DNA of 64,000 bases from Azospirillum sp. B510 (GCF_000010725.1 NC_013854.1:1827001-1891000), one strand, 5' to 3'. Shown: positions 40,995 through 50,471, counted from the first letter of the stretch. Notes: generated from the sequence alone by a model not told the origin. Numbers and translations are program-made.

Positions 40995-41414
40995 ATGACC
41001 CGGATGCGGATCCGCATCGATTTCGAAAGCGGCGGGTCCATCGGCCCCGGCAAGATCATGCTGCTGGAACGGATCCGCGAGACCGGTTCCATTTCCGCGG
41101 CCGGCCGGACGCTGGGGATGTCGTACCGCCGCGCCTGGCTTCTGGTCGACGATCTCAACCGCATCTTCCGCGAACCGGTGGTGAGCGCCGCCGTCGGCGG
41201 CAAGCATGGCGGCGGCACCGTGCTGACGGCTTTCGGTGAGCAGGTGATCGACCATTACCGCGCGGTCGAACGCGAAGCCCATGTGGCGACCGCTCACCGG
41301 CTGGCCGCCCTGGCTGCGGGAACCAACCCGGATTACGGGGCGGACAAGCAGGCGGATGACGGCAGCTTCGCCAATGATCCGGGAGTCGGACCAGGATGCG
41401 AGCCAAGCGCGTGA
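40995..41414 (+). CDS. ModE-like winged-helix regulator
   Basis: A 139-residue protein with an N-terminal winged helix of the ModE/LysR type: GPGKIMLLERIRETGSISAA near residues 18-37 and GMSYRRAWLLVDDLNRIF as recognition region. There is no C-terminal MOP (molybdate-binding) domain, so the metal response of E. coli ModE is not expected; the tail is polar. A strong GGGGAGGT ribosome site precedes the ATG. It is probably co-transcribed with the cysteine-synthase-like gene and may regulate it through the upstream palindrome. Confidence 0.8.
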   Translation: MTRMRIRIDFESGGSIGPGKIMLLERIRETGSISAAGRTLGMSYRRAWLLVDDLNRIFREPVVSAAVGGKHGGGTVLTAFGEQVIDHYRAVEREAHVATAHRLAALAAGTNPDYGADKQADDGSFANDPGVGPGCEPSA

Positions 41415-41429
41415 CGTGCTCCACGACCA

Positions 41430-41460
41430 AAAAAGGCCGGGCAAGATGCCCGGCCTTTTT
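41430..41460. terminator. Bidirectional intrinsic terminator
   Basis: AAAAAGGCCGGGCA (41430-41443) pairs with TGCCCGGCCTTTTT (41447-41460), loop AGA. It serves both the ModE-like gene (plus) and the RAM-domain gene (minus), whose stop is at 41482. Confidence 0.88.
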
Positions 41461-41481
41461 CGTTTCGCAAGGCAGAATCGC

Positions 41482-41724
41482 CTATGCGAAGGCCTTGTAG
41501 GCGATCAGCGTGAAAGTATCGCGCACGCCGGCCAGGGTCTGGACATGCTCGGTCACGAAGCGGCCGATGTCGTCGTCCTGCTTCAGGTAGCATTTCATCA
41601 GCAGATCATACTGGCCGGAGATGGAATGCACCTCCGACACCTGTTCGATCAACTGGACAGCCTGGTCGGCGACCTCATAGGCCCGGCCGAGTTCGCATTT
41701 GACCATGACGAAGATGGTCTGCAC
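41482..41724 (-). CDS. Stand-alone Lrp/AsnC ligand-binding (RAM) domain protein
   Basis: An 80-residue protein consisting only of the RAM fold of Lrp/AsnC regulators, without a DNA-binding domain: VQTIFVMVKCELGRAYEVAD at the start, EVHSISGQYDLLMKCYL in the middle. Such proteins bind amino acids and form ring-like oligomers. GTG start with GGAGG upstream, located inside the 3' end of the helicase transcript; the helicase stop is only four bases before it, so the two are co-expressed. Confidence 0.85.
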   Translation of the reverse strand: MQTIFVMVKCELGRAYEVADQAVQLIEQVSEVHSISGQYDLLMKCYLKQDDDIGRFVTEHVQTLAGVRDTFTLIAYKAFA

Positions 41725-41728
41725 GGGC

Positions 41729-43294
41729 TCAGCCCTCCTGCGACGGTTCGGTCGAGGCTTCGGCGGACGGACGCGGGCGGGCCGAGCGCAGCATGAAGGC
41801 CGGCATATGATCACCGAAACCGATCACAACCACGTCATCGTCGTCATCGTCACGGCGGCGGCGGCGGTCACGGTCGCGATCACGGCGCGGCTCGCTGTTG
41901 CGGCGGGACTCGGCGGCGGCCAGCGATTCACGGGGCTGGCGCTCCTCCCGAACCGGACGCTCATCCCGAACCGGACGCTCCTCGCGCAGGGGCCGCTCCT
42001 CACGGGCGGCACGCTCTTCGCGAGGCGCCATCTCTTCGCGCGGGGCGCGTTCCTCACGGCCGCCACGGGGCGGACGGGCCTCGGAACGGGAGTCCGGCTT
42101 GGCACCACCACGACCTCCGCGGCCACGGCCACGAGCGCGGGAGCTGCTGTCTTCCTCGCCGAACTCGGCCGTCTCCAGGCCGTCGATGGCGATCATGGGA
42201 ATCTCCCGCTTGATGAGGCGCGTGATGGCGCCGACCAGTTTCGTGTCATCCGGCGTCGCCAGCATGAAGGCGCGACCCTGCTTGCCGGCGCGGCCGGTGC
42301 GGCCGATCCGGTGGACATAGTCGTCGGGCGTCAGCGGCACGTCGAAATTGAAGACGTGGCTCAACCCCTGCACGTCGATGCCACGGGCGGCGACGTCGGA
42401 GCAGACGAGCAGCGTGATCTCACCCTGCTTGAAACGCTCCAGCGTCTCGGTACGCTTGGACTGGACCATGTCGCCGTGAAGCGCGCCGACATTGAAGCCA
42501 TGACGTTCCAGCGACTTCTGCAACACGGCGATGTCGCGCTTGCGGTTGCAGAAGATGAAGGCGTTCTTGACGTCCTCGGTCTGCAACAGATGGCGCAGCG
42601 CCCGGCGCTTGTCCATCTCGTGGACCAGGGCCAGGGCCTGGGTCACCGTCTCGGCCGGGGAGGCCGGCGGCGCCACGGTGATCTCCATCGGATCGGTCAG
42701 GAAGGCATCGGCCAGGCGGCGGATTTCCGGCGGCATGGTCGCCGAGAAGAACAGGGTCTGACGGTTCTTCGGCAGCTTGCTGACGATGCGCTCGATATCG
42801 GGGATGAACCCCATGTCGAGCATGCGATCGGCCTCGTCGATGACGAAGACCTTGATGTCGTTCAGCATGATGTTGCCGCGCTCGAACAGGTCGATGAGAC
42901 GGCCCGGAGTCGCGATCAGCACATCGACGCCACGGTCGAGCTTCTTCACCTGTTCGGTGAAGGTCTCGCCGCCGATCAGCAGCGCCATGCTGAGCTTGTG
43001 GTACTTGCCGTAGACTTCGAAGCTTTCCGCCACCTGGGCGGCCAGCTCGCGCGTCGGCTCCAGGATCAGCGAGCGCGGCATCCGCGCGCGGGCGCGGCCC
43101 GACGCCAGGATGCTGATCATGGGCAAGGTGAAGCTCGCCGTCTTGCCGGTGCCCGTCTGCGCGCAGCCCAGCACGTCGCGGCGTTGCAGGACACAGGGAA
43201 TTGCCTGTTCCTGAATGGGCGTCGGTTGGGTGTAACCCTTGTCCTCGATGGCGCGCAGGACGTCAGGGCCAAGCCCAAGTTCCGAAAAAAGCAT
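41729..43294 (-). CDS. DEAD-box RNA helicase with repetitive charged tail
   Basis: A 521-residue RhlE/DeaD-type helicase. The Q motif is in YTQPTPIQEQAIP, motif I is AQTGTGKT, motif II DEAD in VIDEADRMLDMGF, motif III SAT, and motif VI HRIGRTGRAGKQG. After residue about 380 comes an Arg/Glu/Gly-rich tail with seven hexapeptide units such as REERP(V/L) and a run of aspartates, likely disordered and RNA-binding. It unwinds short RNA duplexes in ribosome assembly or mRNA decay. The RAM-domain gene follows directly. Confidence 0.93.
   Translation of the reverse strand: MLFSELGLGPDVLRAIEDKGYTQPTPIQEQAIPCVLQRRDVLGCAQTGTGKTASFTLPMISILASGRARARMPRSLILEPTRELAAQVAESFEVYGKYHKLSMALLIGGETFTEQVKKLDRGVDVLIATPGRLIDLFERGNIMLNDIKVFVIDEADRMLDMGFIPDIERIVSKLPKNRQTLFFSATMPPEIRRLADAFLTDPMEITVAPPASPAETVTQALALVHEMDKRRALRHLLQTEDVKNAFIFCNRKRDIAVLQKSLERHGFNVGALHGDMVQSKRTETLERFKQGEITLLVCSDVAARGIDVQGLSHVFNFDVPLTPDDYVHRIGRTGRAGKQGRAFMLATPDDTKLVGAITRLIKREIPMIAIDGLETAEFGEEDSSSRARGRGRGGRGGAKPDSRSEARPPRGGREERAPREEMAPREERAAREERPLREERPVRDERPVREERQPRESLAAAESRRNSEPRRDRDRDRRRRRDDDDDDVVVIGFGDHMPAFMLRSARPRPSAEASTEPSQEG
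41940..42065 (-). repeat. Seven-copy 18-bp tandem repeat in the helicase tail
   Basis: Seven imperfect 18-bp units from 41940 to 42065, each coding a hexapeptide of the type P/A-x-R-E-E-R on the minus strand. The first two units differ by a single base. Unit length is a multiple of three, so copy-number changes would stay in frame. Confidence 0.85.
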
Positions 43295-43550
43295 CCAACC
43301 TGTTTCTGTTCTGGAGTGCGCAAATCGAGCGTACGACGCCCGATGCCTGGATGAGGCCGAAGAATAGGAAGTCAAAGCTGCATGTCAATAGATCCGATGT
43401 TCCAATGCCGAAAAACCAGGTGAAAATGCGCCGCGTTGGCGAACTTCGCGCGCTGCGCTAGGTTGGGATCCGGCAGTGCCCGAGTCGCGGCGCTTGCCGG
43501 CATCCCTGAACGGGAGTGCCCGCCTCAAATGGAACGGTCGAGAGCATTTT

Positions 43551-44096
43551 ATGATTCTGCGCGCCCAGGAATCGGTGCTGTTGGTGGTCGATGTGCAGGA
43601 ACGGCTGCTGCCGGCCATCCACGACTCCGATCGCGTCATCCGCAACACCGGATCGTTGCTGAAGGGAGCGGCCGCGCTGTCGGTCCCGGTGCTGGTGACC
43701 GAGCAATATCCGCAAGGCCTGGGACCGACGGCGGCGGCGGTGCGCGCCCATCTGCCGGCCACCACGCCGGTGATCGAGAAGATCACCTTCGCCAGCACCG
43801 GCGAACCGGCCTTCAACCCCGCGATCGAGGCGCTGAAGCGCCCGCAGATCGTGCTGTGCGGGACGGAGGCGCATGTCTGCGTGATGCAGACCGCCCTCGG
43901 GCTGCTCCAGCGCGGCCACAAGGTCTATCTGGTGGCCGATGCCGTGTCGTCGCGCACCGCCGCCAACCATGCGATGGCGCTGGAGCGGATGCGCGCCGCC
44001 GGCGTCACCATCGTCACCACCGAAATGGTGCTGTTCGAATGGCTGGAGCGGGCCGGCACGCCCGTCTTCAAGGCCGTTCTGACGCTGATGAAGTGA
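43551..44096 (+). CDS. Isochorismatase-family cysteine hydrolase
   Basis: A 181-residue hydrolase of the YcaC-like branch. The catalytic triad is visible as Asp14 (VVDVQERL), Lys77 (VIEKITF) and Cys110 (GTEAHVCVMQTA). Members hydrolyse amides such as nicotinamide or carbamate-like bonds; the substrate here is unknown. The ATG follows a weak ribosome site after a 256-bp divergent gap with the helicase. An alpha/beta-hydrolase follows 17 bp later and is probably co-transcribed. Confidence 0.88.
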   Translation: MILRAQESVLLVVDVQERLLPAIHDSDRVIRNTGSLLKGAAALSVPVLVTEQYPQGLGPTAAAVRAHLPATTPVIEKITFASTGEPAFNPAIEALKRPQIVLCGTEAHVCVMQTALGLLQRGHKVYLVADAVSSRTAANHAMALERMRAAGVTIVTTEMVLFEWLERAGTPVFKAVLTLMK

Positions 44097-44113
44097 ACGC
44101 GGGAGAAAACACG

Positions 44114-44818
44114 ATGTCGGAACGTCCCACCCTGATCCTGCTGCCCGGCATGCCGCTCGATGCGGCGCTGTGGGACCATCAGGTCCGTCATCTCGGCGAT
44201 ATCGCCGCTCCGCAGGTGGTTGAACTGGCAGACTGCTCCAGCATCGCCACGATGGCGTACAAGGTGCTGACCCAGGCGCCGGACCGATTCGCCGTCGCCG
44301 GCCTGTCGATGGGCGGCTATGTCGCCCTGGAGATTCTGCGCCGCGCGCCGGAGCGGGTGCGGCGGCTGGCCCTGCTCGACACCAATGCCCGCCCCGACAC
44401 GGCCGAGGCGACGGCGACCCGGCGGGAGGCGGTGGCGCTCGCCCACCAGGGCCGCTATGGACAGGTCATCCGCGCCGCCCTGCCCCGCCTGATCCATCCC
44501 GACCGGCTGGCCGACGACGGCTTCGTCCGCTCGGTGCTGGCGCAGATGGAGCGGGTCGGCGTCGACGGCTATGCGCGGGAGCAGCAGGCGATCATCGACC
44601 GGCCCGACAGCCGGCCGGGCCTTGCCGCCATCCGCTGCCCGACGCTGGTGATCTGCGGGCGCCAGGACATCCTGACACCGCCGGCGCTGCATGAGGAAAT
44701 GGCCGACGCCATCCCCAGCGCCCGGCTGGCGTTGATCGAGGCGTGCGGCCATCTGTCGGCGATGGAACAACCGCAGGCGGTCACCGCCCTGATGCGCGAC
44801 TGGCTGCTGGGTGACTGA
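44114..44818 (+). CDS. Alpha/beta-hydrolase
   Basis: A 234-residue alpha/beta-hydrolase. LILLPGMPLDAALWDHQ at the start, the nucleophile Ser65 in AGLSMGGYVALE, the acid in ICGRQDILTPP and the His in IEACGHLSAME. No signal peptide. The substrate is unknown. It follows the isochorismatase-like gene closely with a GGGAGAAAAC ribosome region, suggesting a two-gene operon. Confidence 0.85.
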   Translation: MSERPTLILLPGMPLDAALWDHQVRHLGDIAAPQVVELADCSSIATMAYKVLTQAPDRFAVAGLSMGGYVALEILRRAPERVRRLALLDTNARPDTAEATATRREAVALAHQGRYGQVIRAALPRLIHPDRLADDGFVRSVLAQMERVGVDGYAREQQAIIDRPDSRPGLAAIRCPTLVICGRQDILTPPALHEEMADAIPSARLALIEACGHLSAMEQPQAVTALMRDWLLGD

Positions 44819-44845
44819 CGCCGCGCAACCATCGACACGTCATCC

Positions 44846-45400
44846 TCAGCAGTTCGGCAGGCCACAGAACAGCTCGGCGCGCTGGGTCGGGAACAGCGAC
44901 AGGGTCATATCGCTGATCAGGTTGCGGAAATCCGGATCGTCCGGACCCTGCGGCCGGTCGAGCCAGCCGGTGGCGGAGGTCAGCGCGCCACCGGACCGGC
45001 AGAAGGCGCCTTGCACGACGATGGGGCCGCCCGGCGGCGCGGTGGGGATCGGCCCCTCGGTGCAGAGGGCGGAATTCAGCATGGTCTCCGCGACGTTGAA
45101 GGCCAGCACCACCTTGTAGTCACGCCGCGCCGTGTCGTTGGGCGTTGTGGTCAGGTTGGTCTTCACGCCGAGAACGCGGTCCTGCATATGGGGCAGAACC
45201 GCTTCCGCGAAGCGGTCCGGCGGCAGGCCGAAGGGGTTGCCATGCAGCACGACGCGCAGATCGCGGTTACCCGCCGCATAGGCGACCTCGCTGCGCGTAT
45301 AGGCCGGCGTCGGCTCGCTCGCCACCACCCGCTCATTGGTGCAGGCGGCGAGACCGCAGGCGCTCATCAGAAGGGCGGCGAAGGACGGGAGCATGCGCAT
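44846..45400 (-). CDS. Predicted lipoprotein, unknown function
   Basis: A 184-residue protein with a lipoprotein signal peptide: MRMLPSFAALLMSACGLAAC, the lipobox being LAAC with the acylated Cys20. The mature part has three further Cys (LCTEG, AFCRSG and the C-terminal CGLPNC) and no domain I recognise. It is probably anchored in the inner or outer membrane. It converges on the alpha/beta-hydrolase gene and lies downstream of parE on the same strand, with 130 bp between. Confidence 0.7.
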   Translation of the reverse strand: MRMLPSFAALLMSACGLAACTNERVVASEPTPAYTRSEVAYAAGNRDLRVVLHGNPFGLPPDRFAEAVLPHMQDRVLGVKTNLTTTPNDTARRDYKVVLAFNVAETMLNSALCTEGPIPTAPPGGPIVVQGAFCRSGGALTSATGWLDRPQGPDDPDFRNLISDMTLSLFPTQRAELFCGLPNC

Positions 45401-45532
45401 GATGAGATCGTCCGTTGATGTCCCAGCACCGGATATGGGCAGCGCCGCCATCAGACGCGAGTGGTCGTATGGAAGCCCATCCCAACAGGCCGTGCCGGCA
45501 ACGGTCATCGGGCAGCGGGAGGACTGCGATCC

Positions 45533-47521
45533 CTACACGTCGATGTCGTCGGCCTTCACGAACTTCGCGTTATCCTGGATGAACTTGAAGCGCAGCTCCG
45601 GCCGCTTGCCCATCAAATCCTCCACCAGCGACCGCGTGCGCTCGCATTCCGGCTTCTCCTCCGGATCGGCGGCGTTGGGCACGACCACCCGCAGCAGCGA
45701 GCGCTTGGACGGATCCATGGTGGTGTCGCGCAGCTGGGCCGGCATCATCTCGCCCAGGCCCTTGAAGCGGCTGATGTCGGGCTTCTTGCCCTTGAACATC
45801 TTCGCCAGCAGCTCGTCCTTGTGGGCGTCGTCGCGGGCGTAGACCTGCTTGTTGCCGTGGCTGAGCCGGTAGAGCGGCGGCAGGGCGAGATACAGGTGCC
45901 CCTCCTGGATCAGCCCCGGCATCTCGCGGTAGAAGAAGGTCATCAGCAGCGAGGCGATGTGGGCGCCGTCGACGTCGGCGTCGGTCATGATGATGACCCG
46001 CTCGTAGCGCAGCTTGTCGGTCGAGAAGTCCTTGCCGATGCCGCAGCCCAGCGCCTGGGTCAGGTCGTTCAGCTCCTGGTTGGCCTTCATCTTGTCGACC
46101 GACGCGCTGGCGACGTTCAGGATCTTGCCGCGCAGCGGCAGGATGGCCTGGGTCTCGCGCTGGCGCGCCTGCTTGGCGGAGCCGCCGGCCGAGTCGCCCT
46201 CGACCAGGAACAGCTCGGTCCCCTCCGGGGAGTTGCGCGAACAGTCGGCCAGCTTGCCGGGCAGGCGCAGGCGGCGGGTGGCCGACTTGCGCGTCATCTC
46301 CTTGGACTGCTTGCGGCGCGCCCGCTCCTCCGCCTTTTCGATCAGCCGCTCTAGCAGGCCGTTGGCGCTCTGCGGGTCACCGGACAGCCAATGGTCGAAA
46401 TGGTCCTTCACCGCGGTCTCGACGAGGCGCTGCGCCTCCGCCGTCACCAGCTTCTCCTTGGTCTGGCCCTGGAAATGCGGTTCGCGGATGAAGACCGACA
46501 GCAGGACGCAGGCGTCGCCCATCACGTCGTCGGCGGTGACCTGCCCAGCGCGCTTGTTGCTGGTCAACTCGCCATAGGCCTTCAGGCCACGGGTCAGCGC
46601 GGTGCGCAGGCCGGCCTCGTGGGTGCCGCCGAGCGGCGTCGGCACCGTGTTGCAGTAGGTGTGGGAGAATCCCTCGTCATCGTCGGGCCAAGCCACCGCC
46701 CATTCCACCCGGCCCTGGCCATTGGGGAAATCGAGGGCGCCGGCGAAGGGCGACGGCGTCAGCGTCTTGCGGTCCTTCAGCGCGGCGTTCAGGTAATCCT
46801 GTAGCCCGCCGGGAAAATGCAGGGTCTCCGAGGCCGGCGTGGTGGCATCGACCGACAGCAGGGACGGGTCACAGGCCCAGCGGATCTCGACGCCACGGTA
46901 GAGATAGGCCTTGGAGCGCGCCAGCCGGTAGAGGCGGTGCGGCTCGAAATGGGCGGTCTCGCCGAAGATTTCCGGGTCGGCGTGGAAACGGATGGTGGTG
47001 CCGCGCCGGTTGACGTTGCCGCGATGAGCCAGCGGCCCCTGCGGCAGGCCGCGGCTGTACTCCTGGACATGGAGTTGCTTTTCGCGGGCGATCTCGACGG
47101 TCAGCCGGTCCGACAGTGCGTTCACCACCGACAGGCCGACACCATGCAGGCCGCCCGAGGTCTGGTAGACCTTGTTGGAGAATTTGCCGCCGGAATGCAG
47201 CGTGGTCATGATGACCTCCAGCGCCGACTTGCCCGGATATTTGGGATGGTCGTCGATGGGGATGCCACGCCCGTTGTCGCGCACCATCACCGTGCCGTCC
47301 GCGGCTAGTTCCAGGTCGATGCGGCTGGCATGTCCGGCCACCGCCTCGTCCATGGCGTTGTCCAGCACCTCGGCCACCAGATGGTGCAGCGCACGGTCGT
47401 CGGTGCCGCCGATATACATGCCCGGCCGGCGCCGGACAGGCTCCAACCCCTCCAGAACCTCGATGTCCTGGGCGGAATAGCTGTCGGCCTTGGGGGCCGT
47501 GTTCTCGAAAAGATCGCTCAT
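45533..47521 (-). CDS. parE: DNA topoisomerase IV subunit B
   Basis: A 662-residue type-IIA topoisomerase ATPase subunit. [16 protein letters not shown] and [17 protein letters not shown] form the GHKL ATP site; the TOPRIM domain has [17 protein letters not shown] and [11 protein letters not shown]. Length and the lack of a GyrB-type insert favour ParE over GyrB. It decatenates daughter chromosomes together with ParC, which is not in the window. It is divergent from the thioesterase gene. Confidence 0.94.
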   Translation of the reverse strand: MSDLFENTAPKADSYSAQDIEVLEGLEPVRRRPGMYIGGTDDRALHHLVAEVLDNAMDEAVAGHASRIDLELAADGTVMVRDNGRGIPIDDHPKYPGKSALEVIMTTLHSGGKFSNKVYQTSGGLHGVGLSVVNALSDRLTVEIAREKQLHVQEYSRGLPQGPLAHRGNVNRRGTTIRFHADPEIFGETAHFEPHRLYRLARSKAYLYRGVEIRWACDPSLLSVDATTPASETLHFPGGLQDYLNAALKDRKTLTPSPFAGALDFPNGQGRVEWAVAWPDDDEGFSHTYCNTVPTPLGGTHEAGLRTALTRGLKAYGELTSNKRAGQVTADDVMGDACVLLSVFIREPHFQGQTKEKLVTAEAQRLVETAVKDHFDHWLSGDPQSANGLLERLIEKAEERARRKQSKEMTRKSATRRLRLPGKLADCSRNSPEGTELFLVEGDSAGGSAKQARQRETQAILPLRGKILNVASASVDKMKANQELNDLTQALGCGIGKDFSTDKLRYERVIIMTDADVDGAHIASLLMTFFYREMPGLIQEGHLYLALPPLYRLSHGNKQVYARDDAHKDELLAKMFKGKKPDISRFKGLGEMMPAQLRDTTMDPSKRSLLRVVVPNAADPEEKPECERTRSLVEDLMGKRPELRFKFIQDNAKFVKADDIDV

Positions 47522-47629
47522 GGCGGGATGATAGGAATTTCGTCAGGGGTGCGCAAGCGCATCCTGTGCCGTTTATAGTGCGTCGCCACAAGCTTTTGTG
47601 GACGAATTTTTTGTGAAGCCGGAGGACAC

Positions 47630-48025
47630 ATGAGCGCGGCGGACGGATACGACTTCGACAACGGCCCGGCGTTGCGGGCCATCGCCATGCCGGGGGACAC
47701 CAACCCCAACGGCGACATCTTCGGCGGCTGGCTGCTGGCGCAGATGGATCTGGCCGGTGGCACGGTGGCGGTGCGGCGCAGCCATGGCCGCGTCGCCACC
47801 GTCGGCATCGAGGCGATGACCTTCCACAAGCCGGTCTTCGTCGGCGACGAGGTCAGCTGCTTCGCCCGGATCGAGAAGGTCGGCCGCACCTCGCTGCGTG
47901 TCCGCATCGAAACCTGGGTAAGGCGCGAACGCTCCGGCTCCGACCCGATCAAGGTGACAGAGGGCGTCTTCACCTATGTCGCCATCGGCGAGGACCGCAA
48001 GCCGCGCGAAGTGCCGCCGGAGTAA
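47630..48025 (+). CDS. Acyl-CoA thioesterase (YciA-like)
   Basis: A 131-residue hot-dog-fold thioesterase. The signature is PGDTNPNGDIFGGWLLAQMD (catalytic Asp in GD and helix following), with ATVGIEAMTFHKPVFVGD next. It hydrolyses acyl-CoA thioesters in the cytoplasm, probably short to medium chain lengths. Monocistronic: divergent from parE and convergent with the ArsC-like gene, whose stop is 7 bp away. Confidence 0.92.
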   Translation: MSAADGYDFDNGPALRAIAMPGDTNPNGDIFGGWLLAQMDLAGGTVAVRRSHGRVATVGIEAMTFHKPVFVGDEVSCFARIEKVGRTSLRVRIETWVRRERSGSDPIKVTEGVFTYVAIGEDRKPREVPPE

Positions 48026-48031
48026 GGCCGC

Positions 48032-48466
48032 TCAGGCCGCCGGAGCCTTGACGAAATGCTGGTGGCCGTGGTCGCACTGGCCGCGCGCATGCTTGTCGTC
48101 GCAGCTTTCAGCGGAGGTCAGGCCGATCCAGCCATGCAGTGTGGTTGGATCGAAGCCGGCCTCGCGGCGATCGCCGACCTGGAGCAGCGGACGACGGATC
48201 AGCTCGCGGTCGGCCAGCAGCGCGGCCAGCGCCGCGGACTCGTCGAGGGCGTCGGGCTTCACCGCGCCGGACTTTACCGCCGCGGCCCGGCGGTTGAACC
48301 AGCCATCGACCTCCTTGTCACCAAAGAAGGCGCGCAATTCGTCCGCCGTCAGCTCGGCGGTGGCGAGGTCGCGCTCGATCAGCAGATGACCGGCGGCGGC
48401 CAGCTGCTGCTTCTGCTTGGCATTCGCCGGGCAACCGGCCAGTCCGTAGAAAATCACCTCGGCCAT
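48032..48466 (-). CDS. ArsC/Spx-like nitrogenase-associated protein
   Basis: A 144-residue thioredoxin-fold protein. EVIFYGLAGCPANAKQKQQL at the start contains the single reactive Cys12 in the ArsC position, and RRPLLQVGDRREAGFDP is the family's second motif. This matches the nitrogenase-associated protein family, first noted beside nif genes. The C-terminus has a Cys/His-rich stretch (SCDDKHARGQCDHGHQH) that could bind a metal and is absent from classical ArsC. No nif gene is near. Confidence 0.82.
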   Translation of the reverse strand: MAEVIFYGLAGCPANAKQKQQLAAAGHLLIERDLATAELTADELRAFFGDKEVDGWFNRRAAAVKSGAVKPDALDESAALAALLADRELIRRPLLQVGDRREAGFDPTTLHGWIGLTSAESCDDKHARGQCDHGHQHFVKAPAA

Positions 48467-48556
48467 GGGGCTCTCCGCTGTCGGGGGGACGGTCCGGATC
48501 AAAGGGGGCAATCAGGACCGATTTCGTCCAGTCTAATGGCGCCGCAGCATGAAAAG

Positions 48557-48588
48557 GGGCGCGACAGAATGTCGCGCCCACATTTTTT
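48557..48588. terminator. Bidirectional terminator at the end of the ABC operon
   Basis: GGGCGCGACA (48557-48566) pairs with TGTCGCGCCC (48570-48579), loop GAA, with six T to the right and four A to the left. On the minus strand it follows the substrate-binding protein stop by about 40 bases. Confidence 0.75.
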
Positions 48589-48618
48589 ATATGGGTATTT
48601 GGAGGCGCCCCGCAGGGC

Positions 48619-49647
48619 TCACTTCTGGAGACGCTTCAGCGCATCCTCGACGAACTGGTTGGTGTAGGTCTTGGACAGATCGATGCCGGCGGAGGCGACC
48701 GCCGGATCGAAGGCCTTCAGCACCTTCAGGGCGGCGTCGGCGCCATCCTGGGTGAAGCGGCCGTCCGGCGAGTAGGTCGGCTTTGAATGCTCGAAGGCCT
48801 GGGCATAGAGCGTCCTGTTGCCCAGGAAATACTCCTCCGGCAGCACCTTCAGCACATCCTCGGTGCTGGCCTTGTTCAGCCACAGCATGGTGCGGACGAA
48901 GACGTCGGCCAGCGCCTGGGTGGTCTTCGGGTTCGCCGCGATGAAGTCCGGCTTGGCATAGAGCACGGCGGCGGGATAGGGGCCGCCATAGACGTCGAGG
49001 GTGCCCTTTTCCGTCCGGGTGTCGGCCAGGATGGTGATGTCACCGTCGGCCTGGGCCTGGCTGATCACCGGGTCGAGGTTGACGATGGCGTCGATCTCGC
49101 CGCGCTTGATCGCCGCGATGGCGCTGGGGCCGCCGCCGACGCCGATGACCGACGCATCCTCCGGCTTCATGCCGAGCGAGGTCAGGACATGGTTCAGCAT
49201 GAAGTTGGTCGAGGAGCCGGGAGCGGTGACGCCGACCTTCCTGCCCTTCAGGTCCTTCAGCGACTTGACGGTGCCGGAGCTGTTGACCGACGCCAGCACG
49301 ATGCCGGGATAGCGGCCCAACTGCGTCACCGCGACGATGGGCTGGCCCTTGGCCTGCATCTGGATGGTGTGGTCATAGGCGCCGGTGACGACATCGGCCG
49401 AGCCGCCGATCAGCGCCTGAAGGCTCTTGGCGCCACCGCCGAAATCGCTGATCTCGACGGTCAGACCGGCCTCCTTGAAATAGCCCAGCCGCTCCGCCAG
49501 CGTCAGCGGCAGGTAATAGAGCAGCGGCTTGCCGCCGACCGCGATCTTGATGTCGGTCTTCTCCAGCTTCGGTTGCGCCGCGGCCATTCCCGCCGTCCCG
49601 AGAGTCAGGGCGACCGCGGCGGCCGCGATCAGCGATTTGAGCGTCAT
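48619..49647 (-). CDS. NitT/Tau-type ABC transporter substrate-binding protein
   Basis: A 342-residue periplasmic binding protein with a Sec signal peptide cut near AAAQ (residue about 25). The NMT1/SsuA fold is seen in VGGKPLLYYLPLTLAERLGY, GGSADVVTGAYDH, KVGVTAPGSSTNFM and YAKPDFIAANP. The ligand may be a sulfonate, nitrate, taurine or a pyrimidine precursor; it cannot be told here. It is the last gene of a three-gene importer operon (ATPase, permease, binding protein) with 23 bp to the permease gene. Confidence 0.9.
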   Translation of the reverse strand: MTLKSLIAAAAVALTLGTAGMAAAQPKLEKTDIKIAVGGKPLLYYLPLTLAERLGYFKEAGLTVEISDFGGGAKSLQALIGGSADVVTGAYDHTIQMQAKGQPIVAVTQLGRYPGIVLASVNSSGTVKSLKDLKGRKVGVTAPGSSTNFMLNHVLTSLGMKPEDASVIGVGGGPSAIAAIKRGEIDAIVNLDPVISQAQADGDITILADTRTEKGTLDVYGGPYPAAVLYAKPDFIAANPKTTQALADVFVRTMLWLNKASTEDVLKVLPEEYFLGNRTLYAQAFEHSKPTYSPDGRFTQDGADAALKVLKAFDPAVASAGIDLSKTYTNQFVEDALKRLQK

Positions 49648-49670
49648 GGGGTTTCCTCCCTTTTTGAATG

Positions 49671-50471
49671 TCAGTGCTGCCCGCCGCCGCTGTCCTGCGG
49701 GCGCCAGTGCAGGAGCCGCCTTTCGATCATGGTGACGGCGGCGTCGATCAGGACGACGAAGATGGTCAGCACCAGCATGCCGGAGAAGACGCCGACCGTG
49801 TCGAACACCCCCTCCGCCTGATGGATGCGGTAGCCGAGCCCGGCGGCGGAGCCCAGATACTCGCCCACCACAGCACCCACCATGGCGAAGCCGACGGCGG
49901 TGTGCAGCGAGGAGAAGACCCAGGACAGCGCCGAGGGCAGATAGACATGCCGGAACAGGTCGCGGGAACTGGCGCCCAGCATGCGGGCGTTGGCCAGCAC
50001 CACCGGGCTGACCTCCTTCACGCCCTGGTAGACGTTGAAGAAAACGATGAAGAAGACCAGCGTCACCCCCAGCGCCACCTTCGACCAGATGCCGAGCCCG
50101 AGCCACAGCGCGAAGATCGGCGCCAGCACCACGCGGGGCAGCGCGTTGACCGCCTTGATGTAGGGGTCGAAGACGACGGAGACCAAGGGCGCGCGGGCGA
50201 ACCAGAAGCCGAAGGCGATCCCCGCCACCGTGCCGATGACGAAGGCCAGCGCGGTCTCCAACAGGGTGATGCCCAAGTGATACCAGATGACGCCCGAGGC
50301 GAAATCGGCCCAGCTGCGGGCCAGAACCGCCCCCGGCGTGCCGAAGAAGAAGGGGCTGAGGATCTTCATGTCGGTCAGGACATGCCAGACCAGGAAAAAG
50401 ACGATCAGGACGCCCAGTTGCAGCAGCAGGATGACCGGGCGGCTGGGCAGGCGTTTGGCGTGGGATCTCAT
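49671..50471 (-). CDS. ABC transporter permease (NitT/Tau type)
   Basis: A 266-residue inner-membrane protein with about six helices. The EAA loop that docks onto the ATPase is NARMLGASSRDLFRHVYLPS around residues 160-180. It forms the channel for the substrate delivered by the periplasmic protein. Its start is seven bases after the ATPase stop, so they are co-translated. Confidence 0.92.
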   Translation of the reverse strand: MRSHAKRLPSRPVILLLQLGVLIVFFLVWHVLTDMKILSPFFFGTPGAVLARSWADFASGVIWYHLGITLLETALAFVIGTVAGIAFGFWFARAPLVSVVFDPYIKAVNALPRVVLAPIFALWLGLGIWSKVALGVTLVFFIVFFNVYQGVKEVSPVVLANARMLGASSRDLFRHVYLPSALSWVFSSLHTAVGFAMVGAVVGEYLGSAAGLGYRIHQAEGVFDTVGVFSGMLVLTIFVVLIDAAVTMIERRLLHWRPQDSGGGQH

